Positions 1 to 6,164 are shown, counted from the stretch's first letter. The stretch is DNA of 8,403 nt from an uncultured Caryophanales bacterium (GCA_946414975.1 CAMKQS010000063.1:1-8403), one strand, 5' to 3'. Numbers and translations: made by a program. The notes: a model not told the origin generated them from the sequence alone.

Positions 1-186
1 CCAGAGGTACCAGGTTTAACAGATTGGAACTTAGCACCAAAAGAAGAGCCAGTAGCTCCAGTGGCACCTGCCGCACCAACAGCTCCAACAGCCCCAGAGG
101 TACCAGGTTTAACAGATTGGAACTTAGCATCAAAAGTAGAACCAGTAGCTCCAGTAGCACCTGCCACTCCAACGGTGCCACAAACA
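1..186 (+). repeat. 93-bp in-frame tandem repeat, two copies visible
   Basis: Unit 1 is 1-93 and unit 2 is 94-186. The first 36 bases of each are identical, and by hand count about 80 of 93 positions match. The differences cluster in the second half, and unit 2 ends in diverged Thr/Val/Gln codons. The period is exactly 31 codons, so copy number can change without a frameshift. The array is cut by the window edge, so the true copy number is unknown. Base composition is clearly richer in G+C than in the neighbours because of the Pro and Ala codons. Confidence 0.9.
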
Positions 187-627
187 CCACAGGTACCTGA
201 ACAACAACCAATAAATATAAGTGCTAATAATGCTAAAAATTCAACAGATTTACCTTGGTTGAGTGATCCACTTTTTTCTCAAAATGATGGAAATAACTCA
301 CCATTAAATACTTCTCCAATTATTGATACTACATTAAATAATAATCAAAATAGTAATGAAATGGATAGTTCTTTAAATAATATGAATAATGTCAATGCAC
401 AGAGATTTGAAACAGTTAAAGAACCAATAATTACAACTGATTATAATGATCAATATGATCCTATAATGCCAAATGTAAATCCAGAACCACAAATAGATTT
501 TAGAACAATTATTAATTTAATTAGGGAATGTTCAAATAAAATTGAAAAATATGGATATAAGATTGAAACAGAAGAATATAATTTAGATTCGCTATATCAA
601 GTAGTATTTAAAATTGAAAAAAAATAG
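1..627 (+). CDS. Pro/Ala-rich repeat protein with small C-terminal domain (5' partial)
   Basis: The frame is open from the first base, so this is the 3' end of a longer gene; 208 codons are visible before a TAG stop. The GTG at 61 lies inside a repeat and is not a start. Visible residues 1-62 are two copies of a 31-residue Pro/Ala/Val-rich unit, each opening with PEVPGLTDWNLA, followed by a degenerate third start (PQVPEQQP). Residues of about 70-140 form an Asn/Ser-rich low-complexity linker containing PWLSDPLF. The last 45 or so residues (from about PEPQIDFRTI) are different: charged, without Pro, predicted to mix helix and strand, ending YQVVFKIEKK, and probably a folded domain. The N-terminus is missing, so a signal peptide or membrane anchor cannot be judged. 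I do not recognise the family. The Pro-rich part looks like a flexible spacer between a missing N-terminal domain and the C-terminal module (inference). The gene is followed at once by a terminator. Confidence 0.8.
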   Translation, partial: PEVPGLTDWNLAPKEEPVAPVAPAAPTAPTAPEVPGLTDWNLASKVEPVAPVAPATPTVPQTPQVPEQQPINISANNAKNSTDLPWLSDPLFSQNDGNNSPLNTSPIIDTTLNNNQNSNEMDSSLNNMNNVNAQRFETVKEPIITTDYNDQYDPIMPNVNPEPQIDFRTIINLIRECSNKIEKYGYKIETEEYNLDSLYQVVFKIEKK

Positions 628-653
628 ATTTTATGAAAATGAAATCTTTTTTT
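626..653 (+). terminator. Rho-independent terminator after the repeat-protein gene
   Basis: AGATTT (626-631) can pair with AAATCT (642-647) around a 10-base loop, and a run of seven T follows (647-653). The left arm overlaps the TAG stop. The stem is short and AT-rich, so this is a modest terminator; its place between a stop codon and a new promoter supports it. Confidence 0.5.
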
Positions 654-661
654 GTTTTCTA

Positions 662-690
662 TAGTTAACTAATAAAAAAAATGATATAAT
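662..690 (+). promoter_or_regulatory. Extended -10 promoter for the nucleotidyltransferase-uvrB pair
   Basis: A perfect TATAAT (685-690) is preceded by TGA, giving the extended -10 form TGnTATAAT. The -35 position at 17-bp spacing (662-667, TAGTTA) is weak, as is common with an extended -10. It falls inside a 10-bp perfect palindrome, TAGTTAACTA (662-671), that could be an operator (speculative). The start site would be near 697, just at the AAGGAG (697-702), leaving a leader of about 14 nt. Confidence 0.65.
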
Positions 691-710
691 CAATCAAAGG
701 AGCTTCCTAT

Positions 711-1103
711 ATGAATAAAAAAGATATATATGAAACATTACAAAAGTATAATTTTGATAAAAATAAATATATTGTTATATCTGGAGCAGCAATGGTAATA
801 CAAGGAGTAAAAGATTCGACGACTGATATAGATATTGCAGTTTCTAAAGATTATTACAATTATTTATTAAAAAAATATAATTGTACATTTGATTGTATTA
901 ATAAATTTAAAAATAGAGTATATTTTATTGATAATATTATAAATTTTTCATTAAGCTATTATGATTCAGAATATAAAATAATAGATGATATAAAAATTCA
1001 ATCTTTAAAAATTATAAAAAAATTAAAAGAAAGCTTAAAAAGAGATAAAGATAAAAAAGATATTAATTTAATAGAAAAAAAGTTAAATGATAGAATAAAT
1101 TAA
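711..1103 (+). CDS. Minimal nucleotidyltransferase-fold protein
   Basis: This is a small (130 aa), soluble, Lys-rich protein. Residues 20-43 carry the nucleotidyltransferase superfamily signature: a strand and turn SGAAM (24-28), then TDID (38-41), whose Asp39 and Asp41 would be the metal-binding pair. A third carboxylate is not certain; Asp74 in FIDNIINFS is the best candidate. The C-terminal helix contains KRDKDKKDI (110-118), which resembles the KD..DI element near the end of stand-alone MNT/AbiEii-like nucleotidyltransferases (family resemblance from memory). Canonical enzymes have GS before the turn; here it is GA. Such proteins often act as toxins or antitoxins or transfer nucleotides to RNA or protein, but nothing here identifies a substrate. 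No HEPN or AbiEi-like partner is adjacent. The ATG has AAGGAG eight bases upstream. The gene ends 11 nt before uvrB, so the two are probably co-transcribed. Confidence 0.75.
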   Translation: MNKKDIYETLQKYNFDKNKYIVISGAAMVIQGVKDSTTDIDIAVSKDYYNYLLKKYNCTFDCINKFKNRVYFIDNIINFSLSYYDSEYKIIDDIKIQSLKIIKKLKESLKRDKDKKDINLIEKKLNDRIN

Positions 1104-1114
1104 GGAGGGTAAAT

Positions 1115-3061
1115 ATGTTTGAAATTGTATCAAAATATAAACCTAGTGGAGATCAACCACAAGCAATAAAAAAATTGGTTGAAGGAATAAAAAATGGAGA
1201 TAAAAGACAAGTTCTTTTAGGAGCAACAGGAACTGGAAAAACTTTTACAATTGCAAATGTTATAAAAGAAATTAATAAACCAACCTTAGTACTTGCGCAT
1301 AATAAAACATTAGCAGGTCAATTGTATGGTGAATTTAAAGAATTATTTCCCAATAATCATGTTGAATATTTTGTGTCATATTATGATTATTATCAACCAG
1401 AAGCATATGTTGCAAAGACAGATACATATATCGAAAAAGATGCATCAATAAACGATGAAATAGATGAATTAAGGCACTCTGCAACATCAAGTTTACTTAA
1501 TTATAAAGATGTGATAGTTGTTGCATCAGTATCTTGTATATATGGTATTGGAGAAATTGAAGAGTATAAAAATAAAACACTTACACTAACAGTAGGTGAA
1601 GAAGTAGATAGAGATATAGTAATACGTAAATTAATTGATATGCTATATGAAAGAAATAATATAGATTTTAAGCGTGGAACATTTAGAGTTAATGGTGATA
1701 TTTTAGAAATAATTCCAATAAATCAGCATAATAGTGGAATTAGAATAGAATTTTTTGATGATGAAATAGATAGAATATCAGAATTTGATATATTAACAGG
1801 AAGCTTAAAAAACAATAAAAAAACAATAACGGTATTCCCAGCTAGTCACTTTGTAACAAGTGAGGAAAAATTAAAACAAGCAATAGAATTAATAAAAGAA
1901 GAATTAAATGAGCAATTAAAGAAATTTAAAAAAGAAAATAAGTTACTTGAATATCAAAGATTAGAAGAAAGAACAAATTATGATATAGAAATGCTTAGTG
2001 AAACAGGTTTCTGTCGAGGTGTTGAAAACTACTCTGCTCCACTTTCATTAAGAAAAAAAGGTGAAACACCTACTACACTAATAGATTTCTTTAATGATGA
2101 TTTTTTATTTATAATAGATGAGTCACACGTAACAATTCCACAAGTAAGAGGTATGTATAATGGAGATAGAGCTCGTAAGACAGTTCTTGTTGATTATGGC
2201 TTTCGTCTTCCTAGTGCTTTAGATAATAGACCATTAAAATTTGATGAATTTGAAAAGAAAATAGATAATGTTATATTTGTATCAGCAACTCCAGGAGATT
2301 ATGAATTAGAAACTTCTAGTAAGGTTGTAGAACAAATAATAAGACCAACTGGTCTTTTAGATCCTATGATAGAAGTAAGACCTCAAAAGAATCAGATAGA
2401 TAATTTAGTAGAAGAAATAAATATAAGGATTAAGAAAAATGAAAGAACATTAGTAACTACTTTAACAATACGTATGGCAGAAGAATTAACGCAATATTTA
2501 AAAAATATAGGAATAAAAGTAGCATATTTACACTCAGAAATAAAAACGTTAGAAAGAATGCGAATAATTCAAGAAGTTAGAAAAGGAAAATATGATTGTC
2601 TTGTTGGAATTAATTTATTAAGAGAAGGTTTAGATATTCCAGAAGTAAGTTTAATTGCAATATTAGATGCTGATAAACAAGGATTTTTGCGTAGTAGTAG
2701 AAGCTTGATACAAACGATTGGAAGAGCAGCTAGAAATGCAGAAGGAAAAGTAATTATGTATGCTGATCAAATAAGTGAAGCTATGGATATTGCAATCAAA
2801 GAAACAAATAGAAGACGACTAATTCAAGATAATTATAATAAAGAACATGGTATTATTCCAAAAACAATAAATAAAGAAATAAGAGAATTAATTAGTAATA
2901 ATGATAATACAGAATTAACTAATAGAAAAAGTAAAAGAGAAAATCCTAAAAAAACAATTGAAATGCTGGAAAGAGAAATGAAAGAAGCAGCAAAAATGCT
3001 TGATTTTGAAAGAGCAATGGAAATAAGAGATGCTATATTTGAAATAAAAGTAAATATGTAA
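1115..3061 (+). CDS. uvrB: UvrABC system protein B, excision nuclease helicase subunit
   Basis: UvrB is the damage-verifying subunit of nucleotide excision repair: loaded by UvrA, it opens the duplex at the lesion and recruits UvrC for the incisions. All key parts are present. The Walker A motif GATGTGKT (36-43, Lys42) is followed by the beta-hairpin region [15 protein letters not shown] (89-103), which inserts between the strands. Further on come the DESH box (335-338), SATPG (390-394), LREGLDIPE, and motif [10 protein letters not shown] (533-540). The C-terminal UVR coiled-coil domain that contacts UvrC spans about 612-645 ([20 protein letters not shown]). At 648 aa it is close to the Bacillus length. 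The Shine-Dalgarno AAGGAGGG overlaps the stop codon of the upstream gene. In most Bacillota uvrA follows directly; here it does not. No LexA (CGAAC...GTTCG-type) box is seen upstream. Confidence 0.98.
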   Translation: MFEIVSKYKPSGDQPQAIKKLVEGIKNGDKRQVLLGATGTGKTFTIANVIKEINKPTLVLAHNKTLAGQLYGEFKELFPNNHVEYFVSYYDYYQPEAYVAKTDTYIEKDASINDEIDELRHSATSSLLNYKDVIVVASVSCIYGIGEIEEYKNKTLTLTVGEEVDRDIVIRKLIDMLYERNNIDFKRGTFRVNGDILEIIPINQHNSGIRIEFFDDEIDRISEFDILTGSLKNNKKTITVFPASHFVTSEEKLKQAIELIKEELNEQLKKFKKENKLLEYQRLEERTNYDIEMLSETGFCRGVENYSAPLSLRKKGETPTTLIDFFNDDFLFIIDESHVTIPQVRGMYNGDRARKTVLVDYGFRLPSALDNRPLKFDEFEKKIDNVIFVSATPGDYELETSSKVVEQIIRPTGLLDPMIEVRPQKNQIDNLVEEINIRIKKNERTLVTTLTIRMAEELTQYLKNIGIKVAYLHSEIKTLERMRIIQEVRKGKYDCLVGINLLREGLDIPEVSLIAILDADKQGFLRSSRSLIQTIGRAARNAEGKVIMYADQISEAMDIAIKETNRRRLIQDNYNKEHGIIPKTINKEIRELISNNDNTELTNRKSKRENPKKTIEMLEREMKEAAKMLDFERAMEIRDAIFEIKVNM

Positions 3062-3079
3062 ATCATAATTTAATAGATA

Positions 3080-3108
3080 TTTACATTGTCAATAAAAATT
3101 GCTAAAAT
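3080..3108 (+). promoter_or_regulatory. Sigma-A promoter of the yvlD-lgt-ung operon
   Basis: TTTACA (3080-3085), a 17-bp spacer, then TAAAAT (3103-3108) with an extended -10 TGC directly before it. The predicted start near 3115 leaves a leader of about 15 nt holding AGGAG (3118-3122). No convincing terminator lies between uvrB and this promoter, so read-through from uvrB is possible. Confidence 0.75.
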
Positions 3109-3129
3109 GTAGTTATTAGGAGTGATTTA

Positions 3130-3534
3130 ATGAAAAATAATATTATTTTAAATATTTTGGATATATTATGTCATTTACTAGGTTATACATTTGTTCTTTA
3201 TATTACGTCATTAATATTTAAACATACAATAATTGTAGATGGAAGTAATTACTATATGTGGGGATTTATAGCAGTATTAATAATTTGGATTTTTAATAAG
3301 ACTATAAAACCTATATTATTTTGGATTACAATACCTTTAACTGCATTAACGTTAGGTTTATTTTACCCAATAATAAATATTATTATATTAAAACTAACAG
3401 ACATAATACTTCAATCACATTTTGAAATAAAAGGAATTTTTTCATTATTTTTTGCATCAATATTTATTTCAATATTAAACTCAATTATGGATCATTTATT
3501 TGTTGATAAATTATTAAAGGAAGTAAGACGATGA
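3130..3534 (+). CDS. YvlD-like membrane protein (phage holin family 4 superfamily)
   Basis: This is a 134-residue integral membrane protein with about four hydrophobic segments (roughly 8-30, 43-57, 62-92 possibly as a pair, and 103-120). The core NKTIKPILFW (56-65) followed by IPLTALTLGLFYPIINIIIL (68-87) matches the YvlD / phage_holin_4_2 pattern of LIKPIL...LPLTILTLGLF (family recognised from memory). The function of this family is not established; the holin name comes from distant similarity. In B. subtilis yvlD lies just upstream of hprK and lgt, and here the gene directly precedes lgt, which supports the assignment. Its TGA stop overlaps the lgt start codon as ATGA, implying translational coupling. 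It is the only TGA stop in the window. It has a good Shine-Dalgarno, AGGAG, seven bases before the ATG. Confidence 0.8.
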   Translation: MKNNIILNILDILCHLLGYTFVLYITSLIFKHTIIVDGSNYYMWGFIAVLIIWIFNKTIKPILFWITIPLTALTLGLFYPIINIIILKLTDIILQSHFEIKGIFSLFFASIFISILNSIMDHLFVDKLLKEVRR

Positions 3535-4301
3535 GTACCATTATAACTATAGGTAATTTTGAGTTAAAATGGTATTCATTTTTACTATTAATAGCTTTTA
3601 CATTAGGTTCATTTTTAATATATATAAATAGTAAAAAATATAATTTAGATAAAAATAAAATAATTGATTTAATATTTTACTTAATTCTGTTTTCAGTTAT
3701 TGGTGCAAGAATATATTATGTAATTTTTAATATCGGATATTATATCAAATATCCAATAGAAATAATAAAGGTATGGGAAGGTGGACTTGCTATACATGGA
3801 GGAATAATAGCAGGTATTTTATATTTATTATACTTTTGTAATAAAAATAAGATAAATATTTTATCACTTACTGATTTAATTGTTCCATCACTTGCTATAG
3901 GACAAGCAATCGGTAGATGGGGAAACTTCTTTAATCAAGAAGCATATGGACCTATTGTTAAATATGAAGTATTAAAAGGATTACATATTCCTAATTTTAT
4001 AATAAATGGAATGTATATTGATAATCATTATCACTACCCTACTTTTTTGTTTGAATCAATTTGGTGTTTTCTTATTTTTATAACTATTATAATATTAATG
4101 AAAATAAATAAAAAGAGTCTTGGGCTTTATACATCAATATATTTAATAATGTATGGAGTTGAAAGATTTATAGTAGAATCACTAAGACAGGATAGCTTAA
4201 TGTTTTTCAATTTGAAAATTGCACAGATTGTTTCAATTATAATGATTATTATTGGAATATTTATTCAAATAAAAGGAAGAAGGAAAAAAATTGATAAATA
4301 A
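3531..4301 (+). CDS. lgt: Prolipoprotein diacylglyceryl transferase
   Basis: Lgt moves a diacylglyceryl group from phosphatidylglycerol to the lipobox cysteine of prelipoproteins in the cytoplasmic membrane, the first step of lipoprotein maturation. The protein has 256 residues with about seven membrane segments, slightly shorter than the Bacillus enzyme. Family motifs are intact: GARIYYV (58-64), GGLAIHGG (84-91) with the conserved His-Gly, and the Lgt signature GQAIGRWGNFFNQEAYG (124-140). They continue with the PTFLFES segment (170-176) and YGVERFIVESLRQ (208-220), whose arginines belong to the conserved active-site set. The start overlaps the upstream stop (ATGA), and the end overlaps ung by 11 nt. 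In B. subtilis hprK precedes lgt; it is absent here. A likely substrate, the lipoprotein at 6165-6797, lies in this window. Confidence 0.97.
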   Translation: MSTIITIGNFELKWYSFLLLIAFTLGSFLIYINSKKYNLDKNKIIDLIFYLILFSVIGARIYYVIFNIGYYIKYPIEIIKVWEGGLAIHGGIIAGILYLLYFCNKNKINILSLTDLIVPSLAIGQAIGRWGNFFNQEAYGPIVKYEVLKGLHIPNFIINGMYIDNHYHYPTFLFESIWCFLIFITIIILMKINKKSLGLYTSIYLIMYGVERFIVESLRQDSLMFFNLKIAQIVSIIMIIIGIFIQIKGRRKKIDK

Positions 4302-4941
4302 AAAATGGGATATTATATTAGAGGAAGAATTAAAAAAAGATTATTTTAAAGAATTAGGGATATTTGTAAAAAATGAATATAAGAAAAAAACAATATTTCC
4401 ACCATATGAAAATATATTTGATGCATTGAAATTTACAGACTACGATGATGTAAAAGTTGTAATATTAGGGCAAGATCCATATCACGGCTTGGGTGAAGCA
4501 CACGGACTTAGTTTTTCTGTTAAAGAAGGAATAAAAATGCCCCCTTCTCTGTTAAATATTTTTAAAGAATTAAAAAGTGATTTAGGAATAGAAAGAAATA
4601 AGACAAATCTTACTGATTGGGCAAAACAAGGAGTATTATTATTAAATTCAATTATGACTGTAGAAAAAGATAAACCTTTATCACATAAAAATAAGGGATG
4701 GGAAAAATTTACAGACAATATAATAGGTTGTTTAAATAAAAGAGAAAAACCAGTGATTTTTTTACTATGGGGAAATTTTGCTAGAAGTAAAAAAGCATTA
4801 ATCACTAATTCAAGACATAAAATAATAGAAAGTGCACATCCATCTCCACTATCTGCATCTCGAGGATTTTTTGGTAGTAAACCATTTAGTAAATGTAACA
4901 ATTGCTTAAAAGAATTAGGAGAAGATGAAATAAGTTGGTAA
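4291..4941 (+). CDS. ung: Uracil-DNA glycosylase (family 1)
   Basis: Ung removes uracil from DNA arising by cytosine deamination or dUTP incorporation, starting base excision repair. The 216-residue protein shows the full family 1 set: GQDPYH (60-65) with the water-activating Asp62, GLSFS (72-76) with the stacking Phe, LLLNS (116-120) with the uracil-recognising Asn, and HPSPLSA (183-189), whose His and Leu form the DNA-intercalation loop. The start is TTG at 4291, inside the end of lgt (11-nt overlap). It is chosen because AAGGAAGAAGG (4273-4283) lies just upstream, the N-terminus (NKKWDIILEEE) aligns with other Ungs, and no in-frame ATG lies nearby. It is the third gene of the yvlD-lgt-ung operon. 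No clear T-tailed terminator follows; the next promoter begins about 30 nt downstream. Confidence 0.97.
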   Translation: MINKKWDIILEEELKKDYFKELGIFVKNEYKKKTIFPPYENIFDALKFTDYDDVKVVILGQDPYHGLGEAHGLSFSVKEGIKMPPSLLNIFKELKSDLGIERNKTNLTDWAKQGVLLLNSIMTVEKDKPLSHKNKGWEKFTDNIIGCLNKREKPVIFLLWGNFARSKKALITNSRHKIIESAHPSPLSASRGFFGSKPFSKCNNCLKELGEDEISW

Positions 4942-4967
4942 ATCAAACAAATAATAAAAATAATAAA

Positions 4968-4983
4968 ATTTTGTTTACAAAAT
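4968..4983. repeat. Inverted repeat over the rpsF -35 box
   Basis: ATTTTGT, a TT spacer, then ACAAAAT form a perfect 7-2-7 dyad that covers the -35 hexamer TTTACA (4974-4979). Its position suits a repressor operator. The sequence is simple and AT-rich, so chance is a real alternative. There is no T-run after it and the loop would be too small for a terminator. Confidence 0.35.
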
Positions 4984-5002
4984 AAAATTAATTTGCTATA
5001 AT
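4974..5002 (+). promoter_or_regulatory. Strong sigma-A promoter of rpsF-ssb-rpsR
   Basis: TTTACA (4974-4979), a 17-bp spacer, and a perfect TATAAT (4997-5002) with extended -10 TGC at 4994-4996. The start site would be near 5009, so the transcript opens directly into the structured leader. Confidence 0.85.
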
Positions 5003-5009
5003 CTTTAAC

Positions 5010-5057
5010 GAGTATTAATTTACTCCTTGCTCTGATGAGCCAAAGACCATAAGGAGG
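5010..5057 (+). promoter_or_regulatory. rpsF leader RNA, probable S6:S18 autoregulatory element
   Basis: CTCCTT (5023-5028) pairs perfectly with AAGGAG (5051-5056), the rpsF ribosome binding site. GCTC (5029-5032) pairs with GAGC (5037-5040) around the loop TGAT. The two helices stack with no 5' bulge and one 10-base 3' bulge, CAAAGACCAT (5041-5050). A competing hairpin, GAGTA (5010-5014) with TACTC (5021-5025), would free the binding site. A bulged hairpin of this kind before rpsF is known in several phyla as a binding site for the S6:S18 complex, which represses its own mRNA (literature from memory). The published motif has a conserved CCG in the bulge; here the nearest equivalent is CCA or ACC, so identity with that motif is inferred. 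Confidence 0.65.
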
Positions 5058-5065
5058 TGGAAAAA

Positions 5066-5368
5066 ATGAGAAATTACGAAATTATGTTTATCGTAAAGCC
5101 TACACTACAAGAAGATGAAATCAAAAATGTAGCTGCAAGTTTTCAAAAAACACTAGAAACAAACGGCGCAAAGGTTACAAATGTAGATGCGTGGGGACAA
5201 AGAACATTAGCTTATGAAATAAAAAAAGGAAACGATACATATAAAAGTGGATATTATTATGTTATTGATATTGAAGCTAAGGATGACAAAGCGGTTAAAG
5301 AATTTGATCGTTTAGCGCTTATTAGTTCTGATATTATAAGACATCTAGTAATTAGAAAAGAAAAATAA
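5066..5368 (+). CDS. rpsF: Small ribosomal subunit protein bS6
   Basis: bS6 binds 16S rRNA in the platform of the 30S subunit as a heterodimer with bS18. The 100-residue protein starts with the typical MRNYEIMFIVKPTL, carries WGQRTLAYEIKKG (about 46-58) and YYYVIDIEA, and ends ISSDIIRHLVIRKEK without the Glu-rich tail seen in E. coli. An upstream in-frame GTG at 5057 lies inside the Shine-Dalgarno AAGGAGG (5051-5057) and cannot be the start; the ATG at 5066 has ideal spacing and matches family N-termini. It is the first gene of rpsF-ssb-rpsR, the order found in B. subtilis. Confidence 0.97.
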   Translation: MRNYEIMFIVKPTLQEDEIKNVAASFQKTLETNGAKVTNVDAWGQRTLAYEIKKGNDTYKSGYYYVIDIEAKDDKAVKEFDRLALISSDIIRHLVIRKEK

Positions 5369-5379
5369 GAGAGGTATTT

Positions 5380-5847
5380 ATGAACAAAGTAATTTTACTT
5401 GGAAGATTAACTGCTAAACCAGAGTTAAGATATACTCCTTCAAATACTGCATATACAAGATTCTCAGTAGCTGTAAATAGACCATTTGCTAGACAAGATG
5501 GTACTAGAGAAACAGATTTTATAAACGTAGTTGCTTGGAATAAAAATGCTGAAACTATATCAAGATATTTTGATAAAGGACGTCAAATTTGTATTGAAGG
5601 AAGTATAAGAACTAGTAATTATACTGATAAAGAAGGAAATAAAAGATATACAACAGATGTTCAATTAGACAGTTTTGAATTTGTTGAAAGTAAAAAATCT
5701 GCGACAGAATCATCAAATATGCAACAAGAAACACCATATGATTTTGAACAAAATGATAGTTCTAATTCAAATAGTGGTAATGTTGATAATGATCCATTTG
5801 CTGATTTTGGAGATAGTGTATCTATAGATGAAAACTTCTTAGATTAA
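5380..5847 (+). CDS. ssb: Single-stranded DNA-binding protein
   Basis: SSB coats single-stranded DNA during replication, repair and recombination, and recruits partners through its acidic C-terminal tip. Residues 1 to about 105 are the OB fold: MNKVILLGRLTAKPELRYT, FSVAVNRPF, DFINVVAWNKNAE, GRQICIEGSIRTSNY and the DVQLDSFEFVES strand. Residues 106-137 are a Ser/Asn/Gln-rich disordered linker. The tail reads DNDPFADFGDSVSIDENFLD. It is acidic, but the last residues are NFLD rather than the usual DDLPF. A DPF element sits 16-18 residues before the end (138-140). At 155 aa the length is normal for SsbA-type proteins. It lies between rpsF and rpsR as in B. subtilis, 11 nt after rpsF, with a weaker Shine-Dalgarno (GAGAGG). 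Confidence 0.97.
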   Translation: MNKVILLGRLTAKPELRYTPSNTAYTRFSVAVNRPFARQDGTRETDFINVVAWNKNAETISRYFDKGRQICIEGSIRTSNYTDKEGNKRYTTDVQLDSFEFVESKKSATESSNMQQETPYDFEQNDSSNSNSGNVDNDPFADFGDSVSIDENFLD

Positions 5848-5859
5848 GGAGGATAGATT

Positions 5860-6078
5860 ATGGCTGAATTTTATAGAAAAAAGAAAAAAGTATGTCAAAT
5901 GTGTGCTGGAAAAGACGTAGACTATAAAGATATTGATACAATTAAAAAATATATAAGTGCTGATAGAGGTAAAATATTACCTAGAAGAGTAACAGGTGCT
6001 TGTGCAAAACATCAAAGACATATAGCTACACAAATTAAATATGCACGTCATATGGCTTTAATACCTTTTGTTAAATAA
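5860..6078 (+). CDS. rpsR: Small ribosomal subunit protein bS18
   Basis: bS18 pairs with bS6 in the 30S platform. The 72-residue protein shows the conserved core [24 protein letters not shown] (35-46), and [21 protein letters not shown]. Cys12, Cys15, Cys48 and His51 are all present, so this is the zinc-binding (C+) type of bS18 and not the cysteine-free version used by zinc-sparing paralogues. The Shine-Dalgarno AAGGAGG (5846-5852) overlaps the ssb stop codon, so the genes are tightly coupled. It is the last gene of the operon, followed by a strong terminator. Confidence 0.97.
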   Translation: MAEFYRKKKKVCQMCAGKDVDYKDIDTIKKYISADRGKILPRRVTGACAKHQRHIATQIKYARHMALIPFVK

Positions 6079-6083
6079 TAATT

Positions 6084-6118
6084 AAAAAAGTTGACTACTA
6101 AAGTAGTTGATTTTTTTT
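6084..6118 (+). terminator. Rho-independent terminator of the rpsF operon
   Basis: The core stem ACTAC (6094-6098) / GTAGT (6103-6107) has a TAAA loop. It extends outward through G-T wobbles (GTTG against TTGA) and then an A-run pairing with the eight-T run at 6111-6118. It lies directly after the rpsR stop. The T tail runs into the next promoter's -35 box. Confidence 0.85.
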
Positions 6119-6145
6119 GCAAAAAAATAGGATAAATGATAAAAT
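6117..6145 (+). promoter_or_regulatory. Extended -10 promoter of the lipoprotein gene
   Basis: TTGCAA (6117-6122), a 17-bp spacer and TAAAAT (6140-6145) preceded by TGA, an extended -10. The first two T of the -35 box are the last two T of the upstream terminator. The predicted start near 6152 coincides with the Shine-Dalgarno, giving a leader of about 13 nt. Confidence 0.6.
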
Positions 6146-6164
6146 GAAAATGAAGGAGACTGTT

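Noticed and set aside
61..63. GTG as start of the left-edge gene
   Set aside because: The frame is open from base 1 and the GTG is a Val codon in the middle of the repeat; the matching codon in unit 2 is GTA.
1..186. CRISPR array or intergenic satellite
   Set aside because: The repeats are adjacent, without unique spacers, have a 93-bp codon-multiple period and lie inside an open reading frame.
660..710. LexA/SOS box upstream of the uvrB operon
   Set aside because: I looked for a CGAAC...GTTCG-type site and saw none; the only symmetry is TAGTTAACTA, which does not match.
2833..3066. Minus-strand open frame of 77 residues, hydrophobic
   Set aside because: It lies antisense within the conserved 3' end of uvrB; its Leu/Ile/Ser composition is what A-rich coding DNA gives in reverse, and it has no ribosome binding site.
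3532..3546. TGA read as tryptophan (Mollicutes code 4)
   Set aside because: The tail would only gain four residues before a TAA, so this site alone is not decisive, but conserved tryptophans in Ung, Lgt, S6 and SSB are all TGG and no frame contains internal TGA.
4482..4946. Minus-strand open frame of 154 residues
   Set aside because: It is fully antisense to the conserved catalytic part of ung, with no family resemblance.
5057..5065. GTG start adding three residues to S6
   Set aside because: The GTG overlaps the Shine-Dalgarno itself; the ATG at 5066 has correct spacing and the usual MRNYE N-terminus.
6117..6164. TTG start giving a 16-residue N-terminal extension of the lipoprotein
   Set aside because: The TTG lies in the terminator T-run and upstream of the predicted transcription start; the extension would break the signal peptide, and AAGGAG fits only the ATG at 6165.
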